In this document: in pieces, positions 34,970 to 43,975 of the stretch
Position numbering within the stretch: the first letter of the stretch is position 1
Layout of the letters: the number at the start of each line of letters is the position of its first letter
Position numbers and translations under genes: made by a program
Source: Halomarina halobia
GTDB taxonomy: Archaea > Halobacteriota > Halobacteria > Halobacteriales > Haloarculaceae
NCBI RefSeq assembly: GCF_029338575.1
Contig: NZ_CP119992.1
Coordinates: 558,001-622,000 of the forward strand
DNA length: 64,000 nucleotides
Direction of reading: 5' to 3'
Notes under the pieces: generated by a model
Seen by the model: only the letters and a program-made list of their open reading frames with translations
The model's database searches: none
What the model was told of the DNA's origin: nothing

Positions 34970-37900
34970 ATGGCTGTCGAGGACAGGTATTACGATCCGA
35001 GCGATCTCGAGACGTCCGTCGCCTCACTCGGTTTCGAGCACAGCGACGTCGCCGAGTACCGGGCTCTCGCGCGCGACCTCCGCGACGAGATAGACGGGGG
35101 CGTCGCCTTCGACGAGTACGCGCAACTCCTCTACGCGACCGACGGGAGCATCTACCGGGCTCGACCGGCGGGCGTCGTCTACCCGAAACACGTGCGCGAC
35201 GTTCGGGCGGCCGTGCGCGTCGCCGCCGACCACGGCGTCCCCGTGCTTCCGCGCGGCGCAGGTTCCTCGCTAGCCGGGCAGGCCGTCGGCCCCGGCTGCG
35301 TGGTACTCGACTGCTCGCGGCACATGAACGACGTCCTCGAGGTCGACCCGGACGCCCGCCTCGCGCGGGTCCAGCCCGGGGTCGTGCAGGACCACCTCGA
35401 CGCTTCGCTCGCGCCCCACGGGTTGAAGTTCGCGCCCGACCCGGCCTCCTCGAACCGCGCCACGATCGGCGGCGGTATCGGGAACAACTCGACGGGGGCG
35501 CACTCGGTTCGCTACGGCATCACGGACGCCTACACGGAGGAGCTGAAGGTCGTCCTCGCGGACGGATCGCTCCTCCACACGCGGGAGGTCGTCCTCGATA
35601 GCGAGGAGTGGGACGAGATCGTCTCGAAGGACGACCTGGAGGCGCACGTCTACCGCGAGACGCGACGGCTGGTCGAGGAGAACCGCGAGGAGATCGACGA
35701 GCGCTACCCGACGCTCAAGCGCTCCGTCTCGGGGTACAACCTGCACAAGGTGATGTACGAAAACGACGAGGGCGAGGAGGTGATCAACCTCTCGAAGCTG
35801 TTCGTCGGGGCTGAGGGCACCCTCGGCGTGGTCGTGGAGGCGACGGTGAGCCTCGTCACGAAGCCCGAGGAGACGGCCCTCGCGCTCTACTGCTTCGAGA
35901 ACCTCGTCGACGCGATGGAGGCGGTCCCGGAGGCGCTCGACTTCGACGTGAGCGCCGTCGAACTGATGGACGACGAGGTGTTCCGCCTCGCGCTCGACTC
36001 GACGGAGTTCGCCCAGTACGCCGAACCCATCCCCGAGGGGACCGCGGCGGCGCTCATGCTGGAGTTCGACGACGAACTCCACGACGACTTCGAGGACGCG
36101 GTCGCCGAGACGAACGCCCACTTCGTCCACGCCGGGGCGGCCTTCGAGGTGCTGGAGGCGTACACCGACGAGGCGCAGGCCGACCTCTGGAAGCTCCGCA
36201 AGGCGGCGATCCCGCTCCTCATGAGCCTGGAGGGCGACCCCAAGCCCTACCCCTTCATCGAGGACGCGACCGTCCCGCCCGAGGAGCTCGCGGAGTACGT
36301 CACGGAGTTCGAGCGGGTGCTCGACGATCACGGCACCTCGGCGGCCTACTTCGCCCACGCCGGCAGCGGGACGCTCCACATCCGGCCCATCCTCAACCTC
36401 AAGACGGAGGACGGCATCGAGACGATGCACTCCATCACCGAGGACGTGACCGACCTCGTGCTGGAGCACCACGGCGCGTTCTCGGGGGAGCACGGCGACG
36501 GGATGGCCCGCACGGAGTTCAACCCGAAGATGTACGGCGAACAGCTCTGGACGGCGTTCAAGGAGCTGAAGACCGCGTTCGACCCCGAGTGGTGGATGCA
36601 CCCCGGCAACGTCGTCTACCGCGACGGGCCGGACGACGTCGGACCGGCGGGCGAGCGCGGCGTCGGCGCGGACATGCGCGAGCACCTCCGCTACGGCGCG
36701 ACCTACCAGTCCATCTCGCCCCAGACCGCGATGGACTTCTCCGAGGAGGGGGGCTTCTCCCACCTCGTCGAGCTGTGTAACGGCTGTGGCACCTGTCGCC
36801 AGACCACCTCCGACACCATGTGCCCGACCTACCGCGCCTCCCAGGAGGAGATCCAGACCACGCGCGGCCGGGCGAACATGCTCCGGGCCGCGATCAGCGG
36901 CGAGCTGCCCGAGGAGGAGCTCTACTCCGAGCGCTTCCAGTCGGAGGTGCTCGACCTCTGCGTGGGCTGTAAGGGTTGCATGAGCGACTGCCCGACCGGG
37001 GTCGACATGGCGAAGCTCAAGACGGAGATGAAACACCAGTACCACCGGCGCGAGGGCGTGGGCCTCCGCGAGCGGCTGTTCGCCGACATCGACCGCCTCT
37101 CGCGGGTCGGTAGCGCGCTCGCGCCCCTCTCGAACGTCGCGCCGAAGCTCCCCTACGCCCGCGAGGCGATGGAGCGCACCCTCGGCATCGCCGCCGAGCG
37201 CGAACTCCCGCACTTCACCCGCACGACGCTCGAGGACTGGTTCGAGGCCCGCGGCGGGTCGCGGGTCCCCCAGGACGAGGCCGAGGAGCGGGTGCTGCTG
37301 TTCCCGGACACGTACACCAACTACAGCTACCCCGAACCGGGGAAGGCCACGGTGCGCGTGCTCGAAGCCGCCGGCTGTCACGTCGAACTCGCCCGGGACG
37401 TCGCCTCCAGCGGTCGCCCGGCCTACTCGAAGGGCATGCTCGACCTCGCGCGCCGGCGCGCGAGGCACAACGTGGACGCGCTCGCGCCGTCGGTGCGCGA
37501 CGGCTGGTCGGTCGTCTTCGTCGAACCCTCCGACGCCGTCATGTTCCAGGACGAGTACCTCGACCTCCTCACCGGCGAGGAGGTGGCGGAGGTCGCCGCC
37601 AGCGCCTACGGCGTCCTCGAGTTCCTCGACACCCACCGCCTCGACGAGAACGTCGAGTTCGGCCAGGTGAGTGAATCGCTCACCTACCACGGCCACTGCA
37701 ACCAGAAGGCGACGAACAAGGACCACCACGCGGTGGGCGTCCTCCGCCGGGCGGGCTACGAGGTCGATCCCCTCGACTCCGGCTGCTGCGGCATGGCCGG
37801 GAGCTTCGGCTACGAGGCCGAACACTACGACCTATCGCAGGCCATCGGGCGCATCCTCTTCCGGCAGGTCGACACTAGCCCCGGCGACGAGGTCACCGCC

Positions 37901-38083
37901 CCGGGCGCCTCCTGTCGCTCCCAACTCGGCGACCGACCGGGCGCGGCGATGCCGCCCCACCCGATCGAGCGGGTCGCGGACGCGATGGCCGACCGCCCGT
38001 GGGAGCTCCGGACCGACGCGGACGCCGACCGGCGGCGGTCGCCGGCGGACGCGGCGGCGGCGCTGATCGGACGGTTCCGGTAA
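34970..38083 (+). CDS. FAD-linked oxidase / Fe-S fusion (D-lactate dehydrogenase type)
   Basis: Protein of 1037 residues fusing GlcD and GlcF modules. The N-terminal FAD_binding_4 domain has VLPRGAGSSLAGQAVGPG and SNRATIGGGIGNNSTGAHS. The FAD-oxidase C domain ends near residue 550 with AHAGSGTLHIRP and FSGEHGDGMARTE. A ferredoxin-like unit follows with CNGCGTCR and CVGCKGCMSDCPTGVDM. Two CCG-type cysteine motifs come last (YHGHCNQKATN, DSGCCGMAGSFGYEAEHYDL). This layout matches quinone-linked D-lactate dehydrogenases; glycolate or another 2-hydroxyacid is also possible. Likely membrane-associated through electron acceptors, with no signal peptide. Confidence 0.93.
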   Translation: MAVEDRYYDPSDLETSVASLGFEHSDVAEYRALARDLRDEIDGGVAFDEYAQLLYATDGSIYRARPAGVVYPKHVRDVRAAVRVAADHGVPVLPRGAGSSLAGQAVGPGCVVLDCSRHMNDVLEVDPDARLARVQPGVVQDHLDASLAPHGLKFAPDPASSNRATIGGGIGNNSTGAHSVRYGITDAYTEELKVVLADGSLLHTREVVLDSEEWDEIVSKDDLEAHVYRETRRLVEENREEIDERYPTLKRSVSGYNLHKVMYENDEGEEVINLSKLFVGAEGTLGVVVEATVSLVTKPEETALALYCFENLVDAMEAVPEALDFDVSAVELMDDEVFRLALDSTEFAQYAEPIPEGTAAALMLEFDDELHDDFEDAVAETNAHFVHAGAAFEVLEAYTDEAQADLWKLRKAAIPLLMSLEGDPKPYPFIEDATVPPEELAEYVTEFERVLDDHGTSAAYFAHAGSGTLHIRPILNLKTEDGIETMHSITEDVTDLVLEHHGAFSGEHGDGMARTEFNPKMYGEQLWTAFKELKTAFDPEWWMHPGNVVYRDGPDDVGPAGERGVGADMREHLRYGATYQSISPQTAMDFSEEGGFSHLVELCNGCGTCRQTTSDTMCPTYRASQEEIQTTRGRANMLRAAISGELPEEELYSERFQSEVLDLCVGCKGCMSDCPTGVDMAKLKTEMKHQYHRREGVGLRERLFADIDRLSRVGSALAPLSNVAPKLPYAREAMERTLGIAAERELPHFTRTTLEDWFEARGGSRVPQDEAEERVLLFPDTYTNYSYPEPGKATVRVLEAAGCHVELARDVASSGRPAYSKGMLDLARRRARHNVDALAPSVRDGWSVVFVEPSDAVMFQDEYLDLLTGEEVAEVAASAYGVLEFLDTHRLDENVEFGQVSESLTYHGHCNQKATNKDHHAVGVLRRAGYEVDPLDSGCCGMAGSFGYEAEHYDLSQAIGRILFRQVDTSPGDEVTAPGASCRSQLGDRPGAAMPPHPIERVADAMADRPWELRTDADADRRRSPADAAAALIGRFR

Positions 38084-38394
38084 GACGAGATCCTCCCCGG
38101 CCCCGGGGGTTGGCGAGACGTCGGCCCCTCTCAGTCCCACCCCGCGGCGGTCGATCGGCCGGGAATCGCTCCGCACGCCGCCCACGATACCGTCAGTGGG
38201 TGTGTTCCGTCGGCCGTGAACGGCGATCCGATGGACTACAGGGGCCTCGTCGTGGGGTTGACGTCCCTGATCGGCAATGGCGGGCGGCCGCGGGCGGTCC
38301 TCTCTGATCCGTCGCGGGCGGCGGCGCGGGGATCGACGCGGGGTGGGTCGCGGAGTCCGACCGGCTGCGTCATCCCGACTGTCGGGTCGAGGAG
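38084..38394. other. intergenic region, possible disrupted N-terminus of wHTH gene
   Basis: No sure gene. The frame of the wHTH gene at 38395 stays open upstream to a stop at 38305 but has no good start codon. Another frame from 38231 gives MDYRGLVVGLTSLIGNGG, so an older start may have been separated by a frameshift. Confidence 0.35.
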
Positions 38395-38658
38395 TTGGCT
38401 CGCTTCACCATCGTGTGGCTCCTGTACACTCGGGGCGATCTCGACACCAGAGCGCTCGCCGATCTGCTCGAACGTGATCGGAACGTTCTCCACCACCACC
38501 TCCGCCGACCCGACGCCGGTTTCGCGCGCCGCGAGCGACGACGGATCGACGGACGTAAACGGTCGTTCTACGCGCTCACGATCGTCGGAGAGCACTACGC
38601 CGAACCCCTCTACGATCCCCTGAAGCGGCAGAAGAGCGCCGCCGAGTCGACCCGGTGA
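38395..38658 (+). CDS. small winged-helix DNA-binding protein (possibly truncated)
   Basis: Protein of 87 residues from a TTG. It fits a winged-helix domain: helix 1 ARFTIVWLLYTRGDLDTR, helix 2 ALADLLERD, recognition helix NVLHHHLRR, and a wing RIDGRKRSFYALTIVG. The LHHHL motif is like the HYHL of ArsR/MarR-type regulators. The lack of a proper ATG/GTG start and of N-terminal sequence suggests the gene may be decaying, but the domain itself is complete. No target is evident. Confidence 0.5.
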   Translation: MARFTIVWLLYTRGDLDTRALADLLERDRNVLHHHLRRPDAGFARRERRRIDGRKRSFYALTIVGEHYAEPLYDPLKRQKSAAESTR

Positions 38659-38686
38659 ACGAGCCGATTCGGGTTACCGCCACCGT

Positions 38687-39061
38687 TCAGTCCGAGAGGG
38701 GCTGTACCAGCTCCACCACGTGCCCGTCGGGGTCCCGCACGAACGCCGTGCGAGCGCCCGCCTCGGGCTGATCGCCCGGCTCCTTCACGACGCCGTGGTG
38801 CTCGATCGCCTCGAACGCGGCGTCCACGTCCTCGACGCCGAGCGCCAGGTGGTCGAAGCGGTCGGCCTCGGCGATCGCGTCCTCCCCCTCCGCGTCGGTG
38901 AGCTGGAGTTCGAAGCCGTTGCCGTCGGCGACATAGACGTGCCGCGCGCTCCCGTCCGCGGCGGTGAACTCCCACGAGCGCTCGAAGCCGAGTTGCTCGA
39001 CGTACCAGTCCGCGCTCTCGTCTGCGTCGGCGACGCCCAGCCTGACGTGGATGAGATCCAT
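38687..39061 (-). CDS. VOC-family (glyoxalase-like) protein
   Basis: Protein of 124 residues with two beta-alpha-beta-beta-beta modules. The metal ligands are in the usual places: His in MDLIHVRLGVADADES, Glu in NGFELQLTDAEG, His in DHLALGVEDVDAAFE, Glu in DPDGHVVELVQPL. This pattern is that of glyoxalase I-like enzymes, so lactoylglutathione-lyase-like activity is possible, though haloarchaea lack glutathione and the natural thiol would differ. Convergent with the small wHTH gene. Confidence 0.88.
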   Translation of the reverse strand: MDLIHVRLGVADADESADWYVEQLGFERSWEFTAADGSARHVYVADGNGFELQLTDAEGEDAIAEADRFDHLALGVEDVDAAFEAIEHHGVVKEPGDQPEAGARTAFVRDPDGHVVELVQPLSD

Positions 39062-39152
39062 ACGCGCATCCGCGCGCGGGTCCGGAATAAAGGGACGCGT
39101 CGCGGCGGTTCTTACGGGCCGTACGCGAGCGCGCTCGAAACCGGCCGCCGTA

Positions 39153-40190
39153 CTACAGCCAGCCGTCGTTCAGGAGCAGTTCGCCGTTGAGCACGGACGC
39201 GCCCGCCGCGCCGCGGATGGTGTTGTGCGCGAGGCAGTTGTACTGCACGCCGCCCTCCGTCTCGCGGAAGCCCCCGGCGGTGACGGCCATGCCGCCGCCG
39301 CGCATGCGGTCGAGGCGGGGCTGGGGGCGGTCCGGCTCCTCGAAGACGTGGATGAGCGGGTCCGGCGAGGAGTGGAGGTCGAGGCTCGGGTACTCGCGCA
39401 TCGCGTCGGCGGCCCCCTCCGCCGTCACCGTCTCGTTCGTGTCCGCCCAGACGTTCTCCAGGTGGCCGTCGAGCGTCGGGATGCGGTTGCAGGAGGCGGC
39501 GACGTCGGCGTCGTGCCACCGAACCTCCGCGCCGTCGAACGAGCCGAGCAGCTTCCGCGCCTCGCTCTCCATCTTCCGTTCCTCGCCGCCGATGTGGGGG
39601 ATGGCGTTGTCGATGATCTCCATGGAGGTGACGCCGTCGTAGCCCGCCCCGGAGACGGCCTGGAGGGTGGCGACGTGGACCGATTCGAGGCCGAACGCGC
39701 GGTCGAGCGCCGCGAGCGTCGGGACCATCGTGATCGTCGAGCAGTTCGGGTTCTTCACGAGCGCGCCGTCCCACCCGCGGGTGTCCCGCTGGACCTCCAG
39801 CAGGTCGATGTGATCGGCGTTGACCTCCGGGATGGTGAGGGGCACGTCGTCGGCGTTGCGGTCGTTCGAGGAGTTCGAGGAGACGACGTACCCCGCCTCG
39901 CAGAACGCGGGTTCGACGCGCTCGCCCACGCCCGAGGGGAGCGAGGAGAACAGCAGTTCCACGTCGTCGGGGACGGCGTCCGGCGCGGTCCGGGTAACGG
40001 TCATCTCCGCGACGTCCGCCGGGATGGGCGTGTCGACGCGCCACTTGGCCACCTCGCGGTACGGCCTGTCGGCGCTCTCGTCGCTCGCGGTGAGCGCGAC
40101 GAGGTCGAAGTCCGGGTGCGGATCGAGCAGTTGGATGAGCCGTTGGCCCACGGCACCGGTCGCGCCGAGGACGCCTACTCTGACAGCCAT
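39153..40190 (-). CDS. asd: aspartate-semialdehyde dehydrogenase
   Basis: Protein of 345 residues, from ATG 40190. It has the NADP motif VGVLGATGAVGQRLIQLL, the SSLPSGVGERVEPAF block, SSNSSNDR, the catalytic cysteine in VKNPNCSTITMVPTLAALD, the conserved QAVSGAGYDGVTSMEI, IPHIGGEERKMESEARKLLG, and a C-terminal NCLAHNTIRGAAGASVLNGE. It reduces aspartyl phosphate in the route to threonine, methionine and lysine. The sequence is of the archaeal/fungal type. It lies 140 bp downstream of the S17e gene on the same strand. Confidence 0.96.
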   Translation of the reverse strand: MAVRVGVLGATGAVGQRLIQLLDPHPDFDLVALTASDESADRPYREVAKWRVDTPIPADVAEMTVTRTAPDAVPDDVELLFSSLPSGVGERVEPAFCEAGYVVSSNSSNDRNADDVPLTIPEVNADHIDLLEVQRDTRGWDGALVKNPNCSTITMVPTLAALDRAFGLESVHVATLQAVSGAGYDGVTSMEIIDNAIPHIGGEERKMESEARKLLGSFDGAEVRWHDADVAASCNRIPTLDGHLENVWADTNETVTAEGAADAMREYPSLDLHSSPDPLIHVFEEPDRPQPRLDRMRGGGMAVTAGGFRETEGGVQYNCLAHNTIRGAAGASVLNGELLLNDGWL

Positions 40191-40330
40191 TACCGTGGCT
40201 CGGTCGCTGTCGATGAAAACGGTTGTGATCCACGCAAGCGCGGCGCGACGGGGGCCCCCCGACCGCCCTCGGGCGGACCCCCGGACGCTCCGCTCGCGCT
40301 CGCGTTGCGTGTCTCGACGTGAGAAGCGAT

Positions 40331-40519
40331 CTACTCGACGGTGCCGCCCTTCTTCCGGGTGATGTAGCCCGCGATGCGGTTTCGGACCTCCTTCGACTCG
40401 ATGTTCGTGAACTCCGTGACGAGTTCCTTGTTGCGCTCGAAGTCCGCGTTGAACGCGTCCGAGTACCGCTCCAGCAGCACGTTCGCCGTGTTCTTGATGT
40501 AGGCGGGTTTGATGGCCAT
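40331..40519 (-). CDS. rps17e: ribosomal protein S17e
   Basis: Protein of 62 residues, from ATG 40519. [19 protein letters not shown] is the diagnostic N-terminus, followed by [20 protein letters not shown] and a basic end TRKKGG. It is a small-subunit protein found in archaea and eukaryotes. A CTTTTAG box about 28 nt upstream (around 40543-40550) suggests a leaderless transcript. In many haloarchaea S17e lies near asd, as here. Confidence 0.96.
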   Translation of the reverse strand: MAIKPAYIKNTANVLLERYSDAFNADFERNKELVTEFTNIESKEVRNRIAGYITRKKGGTVE

Positions 40520-41204
40520 ACCGTATCGTCCCGACGCCGCGGCTAAAAGCATTCGTCTTCGTCCCAAGATCCGGACGAGACACCGCCCGGCCTGTGACTG
40601 TCTCGCGTCGCTCCGGACGACGGTCGGGACGGATTCGTGTTGGACGAACTGGACGATTGACCTTCACGTCGCCATAAGACCGACGGTCCTTCGTCGCCAA
40701 CGGCCGTCTCGGGGGCAACGGGACGCCGGAACGTCACCGGACGGGACCGTCGAGAACGCTTCGGCCCGAACTTCGTCTTCGCGGCGGAGACGGCAGACTG
40801 CGGGCAGATCGTCCCGCTCGCGCCCGTCTCTGCCGTCGCGCGCGTCGCGACGATAGGAAGCGTCGATCGGACGGGGCGATGCAACCGAACCCTGGGACAG
40901 CGCGCTTCGAGCGATGCCCACGAGTGCCGCGGGTCAGATCCAGGGACGCCGTCGCCGCCAGCCGCAGTCGCCTCGCTCCGGCGGCTGGCGAGGACCGGCG
41001 ATCCGCGCTCGATAAAAACCGCAGAGTCCAGCAACAGCCGCCAGGGCTGGAAAGGGTGCACAGGAGCTCACTCAGGCACCTTCGCGCGTCGTGCTGTCAG
41101 AGGCACACCCCACGCGACCAGTTGCTGTATCCTCCCCCGACGACTGGGGTGGATAAATCTGTTGGTTACTCGCGTTGGGGTCGTCGTCGCATCGTGCCCC
41201 GAAC
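40520..41204. other. 685-bp gene-free region between rps17e and the gvp locus
   Basis: I find no supported gene. Antisense frames (for example 40543-41061) are Ser/Arg-rich, show no domain, and look like chance openings in GC-rich DNA. The only signal is the S17e promoter at its left end. Confidence 0.5.
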
Positions 41205-41495
41205 TCAGCCGTCGAGTTCGGGGCGGGGGCCGTCGTCCGCGTCCGCGTCCAACTCCCTCGTCCCCGAACGTTCCGACTCCTCCCGCTCGATGGCCCGCTT
41301 GCGGATCCGCTCGTCCCACTCCACGAACATCCCGTGTTCGGCCATCGCCTCCATCCCGGCGAGCGCCGCCCGGAGCTTCAGCCCGACCAGCGGCACGTCG
41401 GCCACCGAGATGACGACGTCCGCCTGTAGCACGACGCCGTCGCCCAGCAGCACGTCGACGAGGTCGACGAGCGCGTCGTCCCTACGCGGCTCCAT
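41205..41495 (-). CDS. gvpM: gas vesicle protein GvpM
   Basis: Protein of 96 residues of the GvpA/J/M family. The core DALVDLVDVLLGDGVVLQADV and VISVADVPLVGLKLRAALAGMEAM replace the GvpA-like helix-beta-beta-helix. It ends in a charged tail (KRAIEREESERSG). It is a minor, essential assembly component in Halobacterium. Last gene of the minus-strand operon; start overlaps gvpL by 14 nt. Confidence 0.88.
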   Translation of the reverse strand: MEPRRDDALVDLVDVLLGDGVVLQADVVISVADVPLVGLKLRAALAGMEAMAEHGMFVEWDERIRKRAIEREESERSGTRELDADADDGPRPELDG

Positions 41496-42381
41496 CGTCG
41501 TCCCCCTCGAGCGTCGGCGCGAACGTGTACGGCGGCCACGGACCCGTGTACCGGACCTCGACGCCGTCCTCGGACGCCACGTCGTCCAGCACGCCGCCGA
41601 TCGCGTCGGCCCCGTCCTCGGTGGCCAGCACGGCGAGCCGGGCGAGCGTGTCTCGATCCTCGCGCTCTACGAGCCCCGCGGTCTGCCGGTCGCGCGGGAG
41701 CGCTCGCACCTCGCGGGCGTGCTCGGCGAGTCGCGCGGCGAGCGCGTCGGTGCGGTCGCCGCCGCGCTCCCGACGGGCGCGGGCGAGGCGCTGCTCGTAC
41801 TGCTTCTCCAGGAGGTGGCCCGTCCCGCCCTCGGCCTCCTCCGCGCGCTCTCGCAGCGCGGCGAGGTCCTCGTCCTCGCGGAGGACGGCGGCCTCGACCG
41901 CCTCGGGGTCGCTCGCGACCTCGATCCGGTACTCACGGCAGCCCCGCAGTTCGTCGAGGTGGCCGACGAACGCCTCCCGTCGGTCGTCCACCAGCCCCCT
42001 GACGCTCTCGTCGTCGCCCCGCACGAGCGTGTCGAAGCGGAAGGGGATCGGGGTTCCGAACTCCTCGCTCGCGGCGTCGATGACGCGCTGGTGGGCGAGC
42101 AGCCACCGCCTCACGACCGTCGGGTCGTCGTCGTCGTAGGGCTCCGCGCGCTCGTGGGCGACGAGCCCCACGCCGTCGGCCTCGATGAGGAAGACGGGTT
42201 CGTCGTCGACGCCGGTCGCGTCGAGGGCGCGCCGCCCGGCGTCGTCCGATCCGTCACCCCCATCGCCGCTGTCGACTCCGCCCCCCTCGTCCTCGATCCG
42301 GACCGCGCAGTAGAGGTACCGTCCCTCGCCGTCCGCCGGACGCTCGTCGCTTGCGGGTGCCGTGGCGGCCCCCTCAGGCAT
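41482..42381 (-). CDS. gvpL: gas vesicle protein GvpL
   Basis: Protein of 299 residues of the GvpL/GvpF family. YLYCAVRIEDEGGG begins the N-terminal ferredoxin-like domain; a helical middle contains LAHQRVIDAASEEFGTPIPFRFDTL (the conserved T-P-x-x-F region), LLEKQYEQRLARARRERGG and LARLAVLATEDGADA. The C-terminal VRYTGPWPPYTFAP is the family's signature. In haloarchaea GvpL binds several other Gvp proteins and is essential. It carries an acidic insertion near residue 35. Overlaps gvpK by 8 nt and gvpM by 14 nt. Confidence 0.92.
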   Translation of the reverse strand: MPEGAATAPASDERPADGEGRYLYCAVRIEDEGGGVDSGDGGDGSDDAGRRALDATGVDDEPVFLIEADGVGLVAHERAEPYDDDDPTVVRRWLLAHQRVIDAASEEFGTPIPFRFDTLVRGDDESVRGLVDDRREAFVGHLDELRGCREYRIEVASDPEAVEAAVLREDEDLAALRERAEEAEGGTGHLLEKQYEQRLARARRERGGDRTDALAARLAEHAREVRALPRDRQTAGLVEREDRDTLARLAVLATEDGADAIGGVLDDVASEDGVEVRYTGPWPPYTFAPTLEGDDDGAA

Positions 42382-42694
42382 CGTCGCGCACCTCCCAGCC
42401 CGTCGGCGTCTCCTCGACGCGATCGAGGAACTGCCCCACGAGACCGTCCAAGTCCGCGCGCAGGTCGTCGACCGGCTCCTCGAGCCCCTGGCTCGCCTTC
42501 AGCTCCTCGAGTTCCTCCTCCAGCGCGGCCAGTTGCGCGCCGACCCGTTCGATCTCCTCGTCGGTGAGCGTCCCCGACTCCATGCGACGGACCGCCTCGC
42601 GCTCTAACGCCTCGACCAGCACCTCCACGACGGCGATGACCAGCGAGAGCAGCCCGTCGCTCGCCCGCTCGCCGTCGACGTCAATCGTGGTCAT
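42374..42694 (-). CDS. gvpK: gas vesicle protein GvpK
   Basis: Protein of 106 residues with the GvpK fold. Conserved stretches are GLLSLVIAVVEVLVEALEREAVRRMESGTL and a long helix EIERVGAQLAALEEELEELKA. The C-terminal half ends in LDGLVGQFLDRVEE. GvpK is essential for gas vesicle formation in Halobacterium, though its exact place in the complex is unsettled. Overlaps gvpJ by 14 nt and gvpL by 8 nt, consistent with tight translational coupling. Confidence 0.92.
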   Translation of the reverse strand: MTTIDVDGERASDGLLSLVIAVVEVLVEALEREAVRRMESGTLTDEEIERVGAQLAALEEELEELKASQGLEEPVDDLRADLDGLVGQFLDRVEETPTGWEVRDDA

Positions 42695-43157
42695 CGTCTG
42701 CCCCCTCCCCTCCGTTCGACGCGTCGTCGGTCGCTCCCTCGCCGTTCCCGTCACCCTCGGACGCCTCGTCCGCGTCCGTGGCCTCCTCGGCGTCCCCGCC
42801 GTCCCGGGCGTCTCCGTCGGAATCGGCATCGGAGCCCTCGCTCTCCCCGACGGGTGCCGTGACGTCGATGGGTTGCGCCTCGCCGATGTCCTCGATCGAG
42901 GCCCGACCGGAGGCCCGTTCGAGCCGGCGCGCGTCGGTCCCCTCGGGGAACTCCAGGCCGTACTGGGCGGCCGTGTCGAACGACGCGAGGGCCGCTCGCA
43001 GGCGGATCCCGAGCAGCTCCGTCTCGCCGATGGTCACGACGATGTCGGCGTTGATGACGACTCCCTTGTCGAGGACCATCTCGACCACGTCGGCCAGGCT
43101 GTCGGACTGCGGTCGCCTCGACGGGCCGCTCCCCGATCGCTGCGGTTGTTCACTCAT
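42681..43157 (-). CDS. gvpJ: gas vesicle protein GvpJ
   Basis: Protein of 158 residues, GvpA/J family. The conserved core SLADVVEMVLDKGVVINADI and VVTIGETELLGIRLRAALASF closely resembles GvpA. Distinct from GvpA is the long C-terminal extension of about 80 residues rich in D, E, G and S, which is probably disordered. GvpJ is a minor assembly protein needed for vesicle nucleation. Overlaps the upstream gene by 8 nt and gvpK by 14 nt. Confidence 0.92.
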   Translation of the reverse strand: MSEQPQRSGSGPSRRPQSDSLADVVEMVLDKGVVINADIVVTIGETELLGIRLRAALASFDTAAQYGLEFPEGTDARRLERASGRASIEDIGEAQPIDVTAPVGESEGSDADSDGDARDGGDAEEATDADEASEGDGNGEGATDDASNGGEGADDDHD

Positions 43158-43968
43158 CGCGCTTCCCCCGCTGGCGGAGCCGACGCCCCACGATCCGGTC
43201 GAAGTTCGGGGCGGTGGAGTAGCGCGTCTCGGTCGGCACCGTCGAGGTGCGACCGACGATGCCCACGTCCAGACGCTTCCGGGTACGGGGGGCCAGCGAG
43301 ACGGCGGTCGGGTTGCGCGACGACGCCGAGTCGCGCTCGGGCACCTGCTCCTGTGCCGTCTCGATGGCGACCTCCAGGCGGTCGCGCGCGTCGAGGACCG
43401 TCTCGCGGAACTCGTCGAGCGACTCGGCGATCCGCTGCTGGGCGCTGGTCTGGATCGCCTCGGTGGGGATCTCGTCACTGTCGTCGAGACTCACGTCGAC
43501 GTCGACGCCGTCCCCCCCGACCTCGTCGACGATCGAGTCACCCTCCTCGGCCGCCTCGTCGCCGACGAGGTCGGTCACCGCGTCGTCGAGTTCGCGCTTG
43601 TTGCGCCAGAACTCCCGAACGTCGACGCTCTTCCAGACCTCTCCGAGTTCGACGAGCCTGTGGAGCCGTTTCAGGTCGACGGCCCCGCTCACCTCGCCCT
43701 CGGACAGCGCGTCGGTATCGACGGCCTCGGGGAGCTCGGAGGGGTCGACCGACTTCGCGGCCTCGGTCACGTCGACGGTCTCGAGCAGTTCCTCGGCCTC
43801 CTCGACGACGCGGAGGAACGCCTCGACGGCCTCGACCGCGTCTTCGACGCCCCCGTCACCGTCTCCGAGGGCGTCCACGAGTTCTTCGACGGCTCCGCGT
43901 GCGCCCTCCACGAGCGCACTCGGGTCCGGAGACGATTCGTCTGCGTTCTGCGTGTCGTTGTCGGGCAT
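43150..43968 (-). CDS. gvp-locus protein in the gvpH/gvpI position
   Basis: Protein of 272 residues between gvpG and gvpJ, where haloarchaeal loci normally carry gvpH and gvpI. The N-terminal two thirds are acidic and helical with short repeated motifs (VDVTEAAKSVDPSELPEAVD, LKRLHRLVELGEVWKSVDV). A conserved REFWRNKRELDDAVTDLVGDE block follows. The last 60 residues turn strongly basic (LAPRTRKRLDVGIVGR, VGRRLRQRGKRDE). I cannot match it clearly to GvpH or GvpI; it could replace either or both. Its position and overlap with gvpJ imply a role in gas vesicle assembly or stability. Confidence 0.65.
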   Translation of the reverse strand: MPDNDTQNADESSPDPSALVEGARGAVEELVDALGDGDGGVEDAVEAVEAFLRVVEEAEELLETVDVTEAAKSVDPSELPEAVDTDALSEGEVSGAVDLKRLHRLVELGEVWKSVDVREFWRNKRELDDAVTDLVGDEAAEEGDSIVDEVGGDGVDVDVSLDDSDEIPTEAIQTSAQQRIAESLDEFRETVLDARDRLEVAIETAQEQVPERDSASSRNPTAVSLAPRTRKRLDVGIVGRTSTVPTETRYSTAPNFDRIVGRRLRQRGKRDE

Positions 43969-43975
43969 GGATCTG

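Noticed and set aside
35270..37825. 851-codon open frame antisense to the D-lactate-type dehydrogenase
   Set aside because: The plus-strand gene has full FAD and Fe-S motifs; the antisense frame has none.
40543..41061. 172-codon minus-strand frame between rps17e and gvpM
   Set aside because: Ser/Arg/Pro-rich with no domain; other frames are equally open; looks like chance.
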